From positions 2,294,001 through 2,358,000 of the forward strand of contig NZ_CP035037.1 in the NCBI RefSeq assembly GCF_004028235.1: DNA of 64,000 bases. Reading direction: 5' to 3'. Shown piece by piece: positions 49,513 through 59,611 of this stretch. Every line of letters begins with the position of its first letter. Within the stretch, counting starts at the first letter, position 1. Position numbers and translations under genes: made by a program. The notes under the pieces were generated by a model. The model was not told the DNA's origin, searched no databases, and saw only the letters and a list, made by a program, of their open reading frames with translations. Source of the stretch: Leucobacter muris. GTDB lineage: Bacteria; Actinomycetota; Actinomycetes; Actinomycetales; Microbacteriaceae.

Positions 49513-50474
49513 CGCGCCGCCTCCTTCTCCGCCTTCTTGCCCCTGGGCAGGGTGATCGCTCCCGTGGCCGCGCGGATCAGCTGCTGGCTGAACCCCGGCC
49601 CGCGCACGAGCCGCACCCGATCCTCGCCGAAGCGCTTCTCGAGCAGCGACTGCAGGTAGGTGGCGATCGCTGTCATGAGCATGTACCAGAGGCTCGCCAC
49701 GATGAGCAGCTCGATGATGAGGTTGTTCTGCTTGTAGATGCGGCTCGCGTTGGTCATGAGGTCGTTGCCCGCGACGACCACGATCAGCGAGGTGGTCTTG
49801 AGCATCGAGATGAACTCGTTGCCCGTCGGCGGGATGATGATGCGCAGCGCCTGCGGCAGCACGATGAGCCGCATGGTCTGGCGCTGCGTCATGCCGCCCG
49901 CGAGCGCGGCCTCGCGCTGGCCGCGGTCGACGGCCTGGATGCCGGCGCGCACCGTCTCGGCGAAGTATGCCGCGAGGTTGAGACCGAGGCCGAGCAGCGC
50001 CGCCACCGACCCGCTGATGAGCTGGTTCGTGTCCCAGCGCATGCCGATCTGGGTGAACGGCACCTGCAGGGTGATGTAGGGCAGCAGGAACGCCAGGTTG
50101 AACCAGAAGATGAGCTGCACGAGCACCGGGGTGCCGCGGAAGAACCAGATGTAGCCCTCCGCGATCCACCGCAGCACCGGGTTCTTCGACAGCTTCATCA
50201 CCGCGAGCACCACACCGAGCACGAGGCCGAGGATCGTGGCCGCGATGCTCACCCAGATGGTGACAACCACGCCCTCGAGGATCCTCGGGGAGAAGAGGTA
50301 CTCCCACACGCGGTTCCACCGGATGTTCTCGTTGAACACGACGATGGACATGGCCCAGAGCACGGCGGCGACCGCGACGGCCCCCACCACCCATCGGCTC
50401 ACGTGCAGCCTGGGGGCGATCTCGACGGCCGCGCCGCCCGGCCCCAGGAAGGGTTCTTTTCGAGTGCCGCTCAT
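49509..50474 (-). CDS. polar amino acid ABC transporter permease (GlnP/HisM-like)
   Basis: A 321-residue membrane protein with a cytoplasmic N-terminus of about 30 residues, then five to six spans. The BPD loop reads EAALAGGMTQRQTMRLIVLPQALRIIIPP, the amino-acid permease EAA motif. A PAAT_NMpro-like segment (WFFRGTPVLVQLIFWFNLAF) precedes it. It probably forms a homodimer because no second permease gene is present. Confidence 0.9.
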   Translation of the reverse strand: MSGTRKEPFLGPGGAAVEIAPRLHVSRWVVGAVAVAAVLWAMSIVVFNENIRWNRVWEYLFSPRILEGVVVTIWVSIAATILGLVLGVVLAVMKLSKNPVLRWIAEGYIWFFRGTPVLVQLIFWFNLAFLLPYITLQVPFTQIGMRWDTNQLISGSVAALLGLGLNLAAYFAETVRAGIQAVDRGQREAALAGGMTQRQTMRLIVLPQALRIIIPPTGNEFISMLKTTSLIVVVAGNDLMTNASRIYKQNNLIIELLIVASLWYMLMTAIATYLQSLLEKRFGEDRVRLVRGPGFSQQLIRAATGAITLPRGKKAEKEAAR

Positions 50475-50527
50475 CGCGGTGCTCCTCTCGGTTGCTACGT
50501 TCTCGTGTGCGGTGTCCGCGTCGGGGC

Positions 50528-51489
50528 TCAGGCGCCGCCGTTGATGGTGGCCTCTTCGACGGCCATGCCCTCGACGCTCCAGGCCTCGAGGATCTCGAGG
50601 TAGGTGCCGTTGTCGATGAGCTCCTGCAGCGCCGCCTGGATGGCCTTCGCGAGCTCCTCGTTGGAGTTGTCGACGCCGAGGCCCCACAGGCTCTCGCCGC
50701 CCTCGATCTCGATGGCATCCATCTTGTTCTCGGGGTCGGCCGCGCGAGCCGCGGCGACCGGGTAGTCACCGATGGTGGCGACGGCGCGGCCGCTCTGCAC
50801 GGCGAGATTGGCCTCGGAATCGCCGCCGAAGGCGAGGATCTCGTAGGGCGCCTTGCCGTCGGCCTCGCACTCGGCCGAGAACTCCTCGGCGAGCAGCGCC
50901 GACGAGCCGGAGTCGACCACGGCGATGATCTTGCCGCAGAGATCGGAGGGCGTCTCGATCGACTCGGGGTTGCCGGTGGAGACGAGGAACGCATTGCCCG
51001 CGCTCACGTAGTTGATGAAGGTGGTGGTCTCGCGGCGCTCGGCGTTGTCGGTCATCGAGCTGGCGAGCACGTCGTAGCGCTTCGAGATGAGGCCCGGGAT
51101 CATCGAGTTGAACTCCTGATCCTCGATCGTCATGGAGACGCCGAGGGTGCGCGAGATCGCGTGGCCGATGGCGGGGTCGACGCCGATGATGCCCTCGCCG
51201 TCGCTCGCCCACTCCTCCATGGGCGGGTAGCCGACCGAGGTGACCCAGCGCAGGCCCTTACCCTTGAACTCGTCGGGCAGCAGCGCGGCGGCCTCCGCGG
51301 AGGGCTCGATGCCCTCGATCACATCTTTGGCCTCTCCTCGTCGGGTACTGCCATGAACTCGACCTCGCCCGCGGCGTCGCCGCTGCCGGTGTCGCTGAGG
51401 GACTGCCCGCCGCAGGCGGTCAGCCCGAGCAGGGCGAAGCTCGCGACGATCGCTCCCGAGAGCTGCAGTGCTCGCGTGCTGTTCTTCAT
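50528..51489 (-). pseudogene. amino-acid ABC transporter substrate-binding lipoprotein, frameshifted
   Basis: The N-terminal frame (MKNSTRALQLSGAIVASFAL, lipobox GLTAC) starts at 51489 with GGAGA upstream and stops at 51319 after PDEERPKM. The rest of the protein (EAKDVIEGIEPSAEAAALLP, then LRWVTSVGYPPMEEW through to ATINGGA) is intact in another frame ending at 50528. Adding one G in the GAGGAGAGG stretch at about 51331-51343 would read ...PDEEEAKDV... and give one SBP_bac_3 protein of about 320 residues. It is either a real inactivating deletion or a sequencing indel. Confidence 0.8.
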
Positions 51490-51561
51490 CTGGTTCTCCA
51501 TTCGTGGGTTGGGGTGCGCACTTCCCCGTGCGCGGCGTGGATCCTGGTGCGGTGCAGCCGT

Positions 51562-53151
51562 TCAGTCGGCCCGGTAGACGACCCGGCCGCCGACGACGGT
51601 GGTGCGCACGGTGAGATCCGGGATCTCGTGGGGTTCGACCGCGAAGATGTCGCGGTCGAGCACGACGAAGTCGGCGAGGAGGCCCGGGGCGAGCCGACCG
51701 ACACGATCGGCGAGGCCGGCGGCGCGGGCGCCGCCCTCGGTGAAGGCGCGCAGCGCGTCGAGCAGCGCGATCCGCTGTTCGGGCTCGCGCCCGCCGGGCG
51801 GCATGCCCTCGCGGTTCTGGCGGGTCACCGCGGCGTGCACCCCGTAGAGCGGGTTCGCCGGTTCGACCGGGGCGTCCGAGCCGAAGGCGACGAGCGCGCC
51901 CGAGTCGAGCAGCGATCGCCACGGGTAGTGCGCGATGTCGCGGTCTCCGAGCAGTTCGACGCTCAGCGGGAAGTCGCTCGTGCAGTGGATCGGCTGCTGG
52001 GAGGCGACGACGCCGAGCTCGGCGAAGCGGGGCACGTCCTGCCAGCGCAGGTGCTGGGCGTGCTCGACGCGATTGGTGAGGCCGGCGGCGGCCGTGAGTT
52101 CGCGGTGGCGCTCGTAGGCGTCGAGCACGAGGGTGTTGGCCCGGTCGCCGATCGCGTGGGTGGCGACGGCGATGCCGTGGCTCACGGCCCGCTCGACGAG
52201 TTCGCAGAGCTCGTCGAAGGGGATGACTTCGATGCCGTGGTTGCCGGGCTCTCCCGCGAAGTCCTCGTGCAGATGCGCGGTGTGGGATCCGAGCGCGCCG
52301 TCCGAGAAGAGTTTGACTGGACCGTCGGTGAGCCAGTCGTCGCCGCGGCCGGTGCGCCGGCCCTCGGCGATCGCGAGGTCGAGGTCGCCCATCGCGACCC
52401 CGACGTGCACGCGGATCGCGAGGCACCCGTCGGCCCGTAGTCGTTCGAGCCCGGCGCGCACGTCTTCGCCCTCGAAGTTGGTGATCTGGGTGATGCCGCA
52501 GGCGAGGAGCGTCTGCTGGGCCCGCGCGAGGAGGCGGTGCAGCTCGCCGACGAGCGCGGCCTCGGAGCGGTCGCGGATGTCGTCGCCCGCGGCCTCGAGC
52601 AGCAGGCCGGTCGGCTCCTGCGAGCCGGGTTCGCGCTCGATGCGGCCGCCGACCGGGTCGGGGGTGCCGGCGTCGATGCCGGCGACGCGCAGGCCGGCCG
52701 TGTTCGCCCAGACCGCGTGGCCGTCGACGCTCGGCAGGGACACGGGGCGGGAACCGAAGAGCGCGTCGAGCGCCTGGCGGGTCGGCATCTCGCCGGCGGG
52801 CCAGAGATTGCGGTCCCAGCGGCCGCCGAGCACCCATCCGTCGCCCGGGTGGGCGTCGGCCCAGGCTCGCAGCCGGTCGAGGGTCTCGCCGAGCGAGGCC
52901 GCGCCGCGGAGGTCGGGCGCCTCGAGCTCTCGGGCGAGGTTGCCGATGTGGAAGTGGGCGTCGTGGAAGCCCGGCAGCACGACGCCCCCGTCGAGTTCGA
53001 CGGTCTCGGTGCCGGCGGGCGCGATTCCGCGCAGTTCGCCCTCGGAGCCGAGAGCGACGATGCGACCGTCCTCCACGAGCATCGCCTCGTGCACCGCGGT
53101 CTCGGACTCGAGCGAGCGGATCGCCCCGTGCAGGAACAGCGTGGAAACCAT
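51562..53151 (-). CDS. amidohydrolase family protein (YtcJ-like)
   Basis: A 529-residue metal-dependent hydrolase (amidohydrolase_3). Metal ligands are suggested by GFHDAHFHIGNL at the N-terminus, the segment VKLFSDGALGSHTAHL, ATHAIGDRAN, NRVEHAQHL and the final Asp in VAFGSDAPVEPANP. YtcJ-type proteins act on amides and formyl or N-acyl amines. It is first in the minus-strand operon with the amino-acid transporter. The ATG at 53151 is used; a GTG at 53160, closer to GAGAGGG, is possible. Confidence 0.88.
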   Translation of the reverse strand: MVSTLFLHGAIRSLESETAVHEAMLVEDGRIVALGSEGELRGIAPAGTETVELDGGVVLPGFHDAHFHIGNLARELEAPDLRGAASLGETLDRLRAWADAHPGDGWVLGGRWDRNLWPAGEMPTRQALDALFGSRPVSLPSVDGHAVWANTAGLRVAGIDAGTPDPVGGRIEREPGSQEPTGLLLEAAGDDIRDRSEAALVGELHRLLARAQQTLLACGITQITNFEGEDVRAGLERLRADGCLAIRVHVGVAMGDLDLAIAEGRRTGRGDDWLTDGPVKLFSDGALGSHTAHLHEDFAGEPGNHGIEVIPFDELCELVERAVSHGIAVATHAIGDRANTLVLDAYERHRELTAAAGLTNRVEHAQHLRWQDVPRFAELGVVASQQPIHCTSDFPLSVELLGDRDIAHYPWRSLLDSGALVAFGSDAPVEPANPLYGVHAAVTRQNREGMPPGGREPEQRIALLDALRAFTEGGARAAGLADRVGRLAPGLLADFVVLDRDIFAVEPHEIPDLTVRTTVVGGRVVYRAD

Positions 53152-53307
53152 CAGTATCACTTACCCTCTCGCATCATCCTCGAAGCCCGTTCTAGCTCAG
53201 GCTAGGGCACGCAGGCCCGCGCCTTCCACTCCACCGCTGCGCGAATCGGCTACGCTGAGCATCAGCAGATCTTACGCTTTTTCCGCTTCTCGATGCCGGG
53301 AGTCGCC

Positions 53308-54225
53308 ATGCTCAACCCCGTCCACCTGCGCACGCTGCTCGAGGTCGTGCGCCTCGGATCCTTCGCCGGCGCCGCGAACCGCCTCGGCTACACGCCCTCG
53401 GCGGTCTCCCAGCAGATGGCGGCGCTCGAGCACGATTCCGGGGTGCGGCTGTTCGAGCGCACCGCGCGCAGCGCCCGCCCCACGCAGGCCGCCGAGATCA
53501 TGGCGCAGCACGCCGTCAACGTGCTCGCCGAGCTCGACGCCCTGCTGGAGGCCGCGGCCGGCGCCGGGCTCGACACGCGGGAGGAGCTGCGCCTGAGCAT
53601 CTACGCGAGCCTCGCGCACCGGGTCTTCCCCGATCTGCTGACCGAGCAGCTCGTCGACGAGCCGCTGCTCGGGGTGCGCCTCACGATCCGCGATCCCTCC
53701 CCAGCCATCCAGGCGCTCCGCAACGGCGAGGAGGTCGACGTGTCGCTCGTCTACCAGGTCGGCGACAGCGGGCTGTCGTGGCCGGACTCGGTGCACCCCG
53801 AGTACCTCGGCGAGGATCGCTACCGCGTCGTGGTGCCCGAGAGCTGGGATCCGCACCGGCACGGCCCGGTGAGCGCGTCGCAGCTCGTCGGCCGCCCGTG
53901 GGTGCTGCACCATCCCGGATCGAGCGACATCGCCGAGATCGAGGGCGCGTTCTCGGCCCGCGAGCTGCGGCCGAGGGTCGTCGCCCGCTGCGACGACTTC
54001 TCGGTGTCGCTGAAGCTCATCGGCAGCGGCTACGCGGCGTCGTTCATGCCGGAGGTGGCGCTCGGCGAACTGCCAGCCGGCGTGCGCGTGCTCGACGTGC
54101 CCGAGATCGCGCTCTCGCGACGGGTGTGGGCGCTCGTCTCCCGGCGCGCCCCCCAGCAGCCCGTGCAGCGTCTACTGCGCCGGATGCGCGAGGCGATCAC
54201 CCGAGACGGGGCGCCACTGGAGTGA
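53308..54225 (+). CDS. LysR-family transcriptional regulator
   Basis: A 305-residue regulator. The N-terminal winged HTH reads HLRTLLEVVRLGSFAGAANRLGYTPSAVSQQMAALE, followed by a linker helix and a periplasmic-binding-type effector domain (residues about 90-300). The ATG at 53308 starts the conserved segment; an ATG five codons upstream is an alternative. It is divergent to the amidohydrolase operon and is its probable regulator through the 156-bp gap. Its end overlaps the convergent amidase gene by 29 bases. Confidence 0.92.
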   Translation: MLNPVHLRTLLEVVRLGSFAGAANRLGYTPSAVSQQMAALEHDSGVRLFERTARSARPTQAAEIMAQHAVNVLAELDALLEAAAGAGLDTREELRLSIYASLAHRVFPDLLTEQLVDEPLLGVRLTIRDPSPAIQALRNGEEVDVSLVYQVGDSGLSWPDSVHPEYLGEDRYRVVVPESWDPHRHGPVSASQLVGRPWVLHHPGSSDIAEIEGAFSARELRPRVVARCDDFSVSLKLIGSGYAASFMPEVALGELPAGVRVLDVPEIALSRRVWALVSRRAPQQPVQRLLRRMREAITRDGAPLE

Positions 54226-55393
54226 GACCGGCCCTCTCGAGTGAGAGGCCGAGGTCGAGCGCCTCGCGCTCGGAGCGGGCCATGATCTGCAGGTCGCCGA
54301 CCGCGAGGGCCGCGAGGTCGAGGGCCGAGGCGGGCACGGCGTAGAGGCCGAGCAGATCCCGGTAGTCCTCCTCGCGCTCGCCGACGCGCGGCAGGGGGAT
54401 GCCGAGCACCGGGCTCACGACGGCGACCGCCCCGAGCCGGCCCCACTCGCCGAGCAGCCGCTCGCGCAGCGCGGCGAGCCGCTCGCGGCTCGCGCGATAG
54501 CGCTCGAGCGGGATCCCCTGCGTGCCGGCGAGCTTCGCGGCCACGTTCGGATCGTAGTCGCCCGCCAGACGCGGGTAGGTGGCCTGGTGCGCACGGGCGA
54601 TCTCGGCGCGGAAGGCGGGCCAGAACGCCGCCTCGATCTCGTCGAGCGGCAACTCCACCCGCACCGTCTGCACGCCGAGCCCCTCGAGGATGCGCAGCGC
54701 GGCGGGGTCGGGATCGCCGCAGACGCCCACGCGGAGCGGCGCCCCGCTCCCGCCGCCCGCAGGGTCGTCCTGTCGACCGCCTGCCGCGCCCGCCCGCGCG
54801 AGCGGCCCGCCCGGGCTGCTCGCCCGCTCGGAGAGCGCGCGCCAGGCCTCGGCCACGAGGGAGACGCTCGCGGCCATCGGCCCGACGGTGTCGAACGACG
54901 GGCACAGCGGCTGCACCCCTGCGAGGTCGAGCGACCCGTTGCGGGGCCGGAGGCCGACGACGCCCGTGCAGGCCGCGGGGATGCGGATCGAGCCCGCCGT
55001 GTCGGTGCCGAGGGCGAGCTCGGCGATGCCCGCCGCGACCGCCGCCGCGCTGCCGCCCGAGGATCCGCCCGGGATCCGATCCGGGAACCGCGGGTTCGGC
55101 ACCCGGCCGTGCCAGGGGTTGTCGCTGCTCACCCCGTACGCGAACTCGTGCAGGTTCACCTTTGCGACAGGCCGCGCGCCCGCGCTCGCGAGCGCGGCGA
55201 CCGTCGGGGCGGTCGCGAGCGCGGGTTCGTGGCCGCAGATGCGGGATCCGCCCGTCGTCGGGGCGCCCGCGACGTCGATGTTGTCCTTCACCGCGAGGCG
55301 CAGGCCCCGCAGCGCGCCGTCCCCCGTCTCGGTCCCCGACAGCTCGGTGATCACGATGCCCGCAGGCGCAGCCGTTCCGTTCACGCGCACCAC
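54197..55393 (-). CDS. amidase signature family protein
   Basis: A 398-residue Ser-Ser-Lys amidase. Catalytic Lys in LAVKDNIDV, cis-Ser in GGSSGGSAAAVA, nucleophile Ser in DTAGSIRIPAACTGV. The C-terminal half is shorter than in GatA and has a Gly/Pro-rich insert (residues about 180-215). It releases ammonia from carboxamides. The neighbouring peptidase, racemase and amidohydrolase point to amide or amino-acid scavenging. Confidence 0.9.
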   Translation of the reverse strand: MVRVNGTAAPAGIVITELSGTETGDGALRGLRLAVKDNIDVAGAPTTGGSRICGHEPALATAPTVAALASAGARPVAKVNLHEFAYGVSSDNPWHGRVPNPRFPDRIPGGSSGGSAAAVAAGIAELALGTDTAGSIRIPAACTGVVGLRPRNGSLDLAGVQPLCPSFDTVGPMAASVSLVAEAWRALSERASSPGGPLARAGAAGGRQDDPAGGGSGAPLRVGVCGDPDPAALRILEGLGVQTVRVELPLDEIEAAFWPAFRAEIARAHQATYPRLAGDYDPNVAAKLAGTQGIPLERYRASRERLAALRERLLGEWGRLGAVAVVSPVLGIPLPRVGEREEDYRDLLGLYAVPASALDLAALAVGDLQIMARSEREALDLGLSLERAGLTPVAPRLG

Positions 55394-55448
55394 AGTAGCG
55401 GGTGCCCGATCGGAAACGGGAGTCGCAGGGGCCTGCGACGGTGCCGCC

Positions 55449-56662
55449 CTAGTCCGCGACGAGCGCGTTGAGCGCCCTGATGAGCAGGTGCAGGCTGCCG
55501 ATCGCGCGCGGCTCGGGCACCAGGGTGACGCGCGGCAGCTCCGTCCGATCCCGATCGGCGAGCTCCTCCGGGGAGGCGTCCGCGAGCTCGATGCGGCCCT
55601 TCGCCAGCATGTGCGCGAAGCGCGCGTTCAGCTCGTCGAGCTGCGCCTCGTCGGGCGCCCGCCGCAGTCGCAGCACGAGGCGGTCGTACTGCACGGCCGG
55701 GGCGGTCTGCCCGCTCAGCACGGTCCGCCCGGCCTGCCCGGGCGGATCCGCCGCCGGGGCGGGTCTGGCCGGCGACGCGGGGGCCCCGCCCGCCTCCGAA
55801 GGATCCGGCTCGATCTCGACCCGCACCCGCGGCTCGCACGTATCGGCTCCGGCGCGATCCGGCACCCACCGCAGCGAGTCGTAGTTGCTCCAGAAGCCCG
55901 CGATCTCAGCCACGGCGGCCTCGACCGAGTCGGTGATGAGCACACGATCGAGATCGCCGGGCGACACCATGCCGTAGTCGGCGAGCTGCTCGCGCACGAA
56001 CGCCTCGAAGCCCCGCCAGAACGTGCCCCCGGCCGGTCGAGCAGCACGATCGGCGTCGGCACGGCTTTGCCGGTCTGCTGCAGCGTCAGCAGCTCGAACG
56101 TCTCGTCGAGCGTGCCGAACCCGCCTGGCAGGCACACGAAACCGCTCGACTCCTTGACCAGCATCAGCTTTCGGGTGAAGAAGTACTTCATCGCGACGTG
56201 GTTGCCGTCCTGACTGATCATGTCGTTCGGCTTCTCCTCGAAGGGCAGCCTGATCGAGACGCCGAGCGACCGGTCAGGCCCCGCGCCGCGAGCCGCGGCC
56301 TCCATGATCCCCGGCCCCGCCCCCGTGACGAGCATCCAGCCGAGCGCGGCGAGCCCCTGCGCGACGGCCTCGGCCTGCTCCCACAGCGGGTCGCCGGCGA
56401 GGATGCGAGCCGATCCGAAGATCGTGACCTTGGGCGTGCCCTCGTGCGCCGCGAAGATGCGGAAGGCGCTGCGCATCTCGGTCAGCGCCGCCGACGAGAG
56501 CTTCAGATTCGCGCGGCTCGTGCCGTCGCGGCCGAGGCCGAGGCTCGTGTCGACGAGCTGCGTGACGAGCTTGCGCTGCCCCCGCACCCCCGCCTCGTCG
56601 AGCAGCTCGGCGATCCGCCCCCGCAGCTCTTCGCGATCCTCTGCTCCTCGTTCACCGCTCAT
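55449..56662 (-). pseudogene. LOG-family (Rossmann) protein gene, frameshifted
   Basis: The first frame (from ATG 56662) encodes the complete LOG core: VTIFGSARI, VTGAGPGIMEAAARGA, and the signature LPGGFGTLDETFELLTLQQTGK up to TPIVLLDRP. The next residues of the family (GGTFWRGFEAFV, then REQLADYGMVSPGDLDRVLI) continue in another frame to the stop at 55449. One missing base in the CCGGGGGCACG tract near 56024-56034 explains this. LOG proteins are nucleotide-monophosphate phosphoribohydrolases. The last 100 residues carry an Ala/Pro-rich linker and a mixed domain. Confidence 0.8.
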
Positions 56663-56737
56663 GCCTCGAGTCCACGAGGCGGGCGAACACACGACCGGGG
56701 TTGCGCCATCGTCGGAGAGGCGCGGTGGGTCGCGGGC

Positions 56738-57889
56738 TCAGGCGGTGACGACCTCGGGCGCGCCCGTGCCCGCCGTATGGCCCATCTCGTCGGCGATGCG
56801 GTTCGCCTCCTCGATGAGCGTGGCCACGATCTCGCTCTCGGGCACGGTCTTGATGACCTCGCCCTTCACGAAGATCTGCCCCTTGCCGTTGCCGCTCGCC
56901 ACGCCCAGATCGGCCTCGCGGGCCTCGCCCGGGCCGTTCACGACGCAGCCCATCACGGCGACGCGCAGCGGCACGCTCATGCCCTCGAGACCCTTCGTGA
57001 CCTGCTCGGCGAGGGTGTAGACGTCGACCTGAGCGCGGCCGCACGACGGGCAGGAGACGATCTCGAGCTTGCGCTCGCGCAGGTTGAGCGACTGCAGGAT
57101 CTGCAGGCCCACCTTGACCTCCTCGACGGGGGGCGCCGAGAGCGAGACGCGGATCGTGTCGCCGATGCCCTCCGACAGCAGGATGCCGAACGCGGTCGCG
57201 CTCTTGATCGTGCCCTGGAACGCCGGTCCGGCCTCGGTGACGCCCAGGTGCAGCGGCCAGTCGCCCCGCTCGGCGAGCTGGCGGTAGGCCTTCACCATGA
57301 CGATCGGATCGTTGTGCTTGACCGAGATCTTGAAGTCGTGGAAGTCGTGCTCCTCGAAGAGCGAGGCCTCCCAGACCGCGCTCTCGACGAGCGCCTCGGG
57401 TGTCGCCTTGCCGTACTTCTGCAGCAGACGGGGGTCGAGCGATCCGGCGTTCACGCCGATGCGGATCGAGACGCCAGCGGCCTTCGCCCGCTTCGCGATC
57501 TCGCCGACCTGATCGTCGAACTTGCGGATGTTGCCCGGGTTCACGCGCACCGCCGCGCAGCCGGCGTCGATCGCCGCGTAGACGTAGTTCGGCTGGAAGT
57601 GGATGTCGGCGATGACCGGGATCTGGCTCTTCATCGCGATGATCGGCAGCGCCTCGGCGTCGTCGCGCGACGGGCACGCGACACGCACGATGTCGCAGCC
57701 CGACGCCGTGAGCTCGGCGATCTGCTGCAGGGTCGCGTTGATGTCGGTGGTGGGCGTCGTGGTCATCGACTGCACCGAGACGGGGGCGTTGCCGCCCACC
57801 ATCACCGAACCGACCTTGATCTGCCGGGTCTTGCGCCTGGGGGCGAGGATCTCGGGGACCTTCGGCATTCCTAGATTCACTGCTGCCAC
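56738..57889 (-). CDS. ispG: 4-hydroxy-3-methylbut-2-en-1-yl diphosphate synthase IspG
   Basis: A 383-residue iron-sulfur enzyme of the MEP pathway. TIM-barrel signature [21 protein letters not shown] at the N-terminus and DIHFQPNY in the core. [4Fe-4S] ligands are SCPSCGR and [15 protein letters not shown]. Length fits the bacterial form. It lies two genes from dxr, as in many Actinobacteria where dxr, the M50 protease and ispG are linked. Confidence 0.96.
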   Translation of the reverse strand: MAAVNLGMPKVPEILAPRRKTRQIKVGSVMVGGNAPVSVQSMTTTPTTDINATLQQIAELTASGCDIVRVACPSRDDAEALPIIAMKSQIPVIADIHFQPNYVYAAIDAGCAAVRVNPGNIRKFDDQVGEIAKRAKAAGVSIRIGVNAGSLDPRLLQKYGKATPEALVESAVWEASLFEEHDFHDFKISVKHNDPIVMVKAYRQLAERGDWPLHLGVTEAGPAFQGTIKSATAFGILLSEGIGDTIRVSLSAPPVEEVKVGLQILQSLNLRERKLEIVSCPSCGRAQVDVYTLAEQVTKGLEGMSVPLRVAVMGCVVNGPGEAREADLGVASGNGKGQIFVKGEVIKTVPESEIVATLIEEANRIADEMGHTAGTGAPEVVTA

Positions 57890-57994
57890 GGAGTCGAGTG
57901 TACCGCCGCCCGCTGTGCGCCGCCCGATGGCCCCCGGCGGATCGAACCGGCGCCCGCGGCGGCGCAGCGACCGAGCCCGAGCACGAGCCCGACC

Positions 57995-59557
57995 TCAGCC
58001 GAGCAGGCTCACCGGCTTCACGATGTCGGCGTACATGAGCAGCAGCGACATCGCACCCACCGCCACCACCACCACGAACGTGACCGGCACCATGCGCGCC
58101 GTGTCGACCGGCCCGGGATCGGGTTTGCGGCGGACGCGCGCGATGCCGCGCTTCGCCCCCTCGTAGAGGGCTCCCGCGACGTGGCCGCCGTCGAGCGGCA
58201 TGAGCGGCACGAGGTTGAAGACGAACAGCGCCACGTTGAGCGAGCCGAGCAGGCCGATCACGCTCTGGGCGCGGGCCGCGACGGGCGCCTCGTCGAGGCT
58301 CACGATCTCGCCGGCGAGCCGCCCGACGCCCACGACGCTCATGGGGCCGTTGGGGTCGCGCTCCTCGGCGCCGAAGGCCGCGTTCCACGTGTCGACCATG
58401 CGCTGCGGCAGTCGCACGATCACACCGGCGACCTGCCGCACGTTCTCGCCCACGAACGCCGGCACCGCGGTGACCGGCTGGGGCACCGTCTCGGAGGCCG
58501 AGACCGCGCCGATCATGCCGACGGTCTCGGTGACGGGTTCGCCCGCGTCGTTCGTGACGGGTCGACCGGCATCGTCGAGCACGGCTCGGGCGTTCGGCTC
58601 GGGGGTCATCGTGAGCGTCTGCTCGGCCCCGTCGCGCTCGACGAGCACGCGCAGCGACTGCCCGGGCGAGCCCGCGACGATGCCGCGGAACTGCTCCCAG
58701 CTCTCGATCTCCTCGCCGTTCACGGCCACGATCCGGTCCCCGGGCAACATGCCCGCCGCCGCGGCGGGGGCGGCGGGATCGCCCTCGCCGCAGGTGGTCG
58801 CCGTGCTGCCCGCGGGCAGCAGGCACTCGCTGACGCTGCCGAGCGTGGTGGTGCTCTGCGGCACCCCGAAGCCGACGAGCACGATGCCGAAGAAGACGAA
58901 GGCGAGCACGAGGTTCATGAACGGGCCGCCGAGCATGATCACGATCTTCTTCCAGACCGGCAGCCGGTAGAAGGTGCGGTGCTCATCGCCCGCCTCGATC
59001 GTCTCGGCGCTCGCGATCCGGGCCTCCTCGACCATGCCCGCGATGCCGCCGCGGCCCTCGGCGGCGCCGGTGCCCTCGGGTTCGGCGCCGCTCTCGGCGT
59101 CGGCCTGGGCCTCGGCGGATCGCGAACCGCTCGCGGCGGTGGTGCCTGCGGAGCCGGGTCCGCCCGACTCGGTCGCAGCGGGGTCGGGATCGCCGATCCG
59201 CTCCACCTCGGCGATCACGTCGCCCGCCCGCGAGCGGTGGGCCGACGCGGGCCGCTCCTCGACGACCGTGTTGAGGAAGCCCGTGGTCGACTCCCGCGGC
59301 GCCTCCCCCGGCCTCTGGGGCGGGTACATGCCGATCATCGCGACGTAGCCGCCGAGCGGGATCACTTTGACGCCGTACTCGGTCTCGCCCTTCTTACGCG
59401 ACCACAGCGTCTTGCCGAAGCCGACCATGTACTGCGTCACCTTCACGCCGAACAGCTTGGCGGGCAGCAGATGGCCGATCTCGTGCAGGCCGATCGAGAC
59501 CGCGAGCCCGATGACCACGATCAGGATCCCGAGCACGTAGAGCAGCACCTCAATCAC
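57995..59557 (-). CDS. M50 site-2 protease (RseP/Rip1-like)
   Basis: A 520-residue intramembrane metalloprotease. HEIGHLLPAK in TM1 gives the zinc His pair and Glu, and NLVPLMPLDGGHVAG near residue 450 gives the third ligand. A PDZ-like domain lies between (AAGMLPGDRIVAVNGEEI). An unusual Ala/Glu/Ser-rich insertion of about 80 residues separates TM1 and TM2 (ESGGPGSAGTTAASGSRSAE). It probably cleaves anti-sigma factors or other membrane substrates. The dxr gene is 54 bases upstream. Confidence 0.93.
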   Translation of the reverse strand: MIEVLLYVLGILIVVIGLAVSIGLHEIGHLLPAKLFGVKVTQYMVGFGKTLWSRKKGETEYGVKVIPLGGYVAMIGMYPPQRPGEAPRESTTGFLNTVVEERPASAHRSRAGDVIAEVERIGDPDPAATESGGPGSAGTTAASGSRSAEAQADAESGAEPEGTGAAEGRGGIAGMVEEARIASAETIEAGDEHRTFYRLPVWKKIVIMLGGPFMNLVLAFVFFGIVLVGFGVPQSTTTLGSVSECLLPAGSTATTCGEGDPAAPAAAAGMLPGDRIVAVNGEEIESWEQFRGIVAGSPGQSLRVLVERDGAEQTLTMTPEPNARAVLDDAGRPVTNDAGEPVTETVGMIGAVSASETVPQPVTAVPAFVGENVRQVAGVIVRLPQRMVDTWNAAFGAEERDPNGPMSVVGVGRLAGEIVSLDEAPVAARAQSVIGLLGSLNVALFVFNLVPLMPLDGGHVAGALYEGAKRGIARVRRKPDPGPVDTARMVPVTFVVVVAVGAMSLLLMYADIVKPVSLLG

Positions 59558-59611
59558 CCGCTCAGGCTACTGCTCGGCGCTGTGGACTCTCGGAGAGCCC
59601 GGCGCAGCGGA

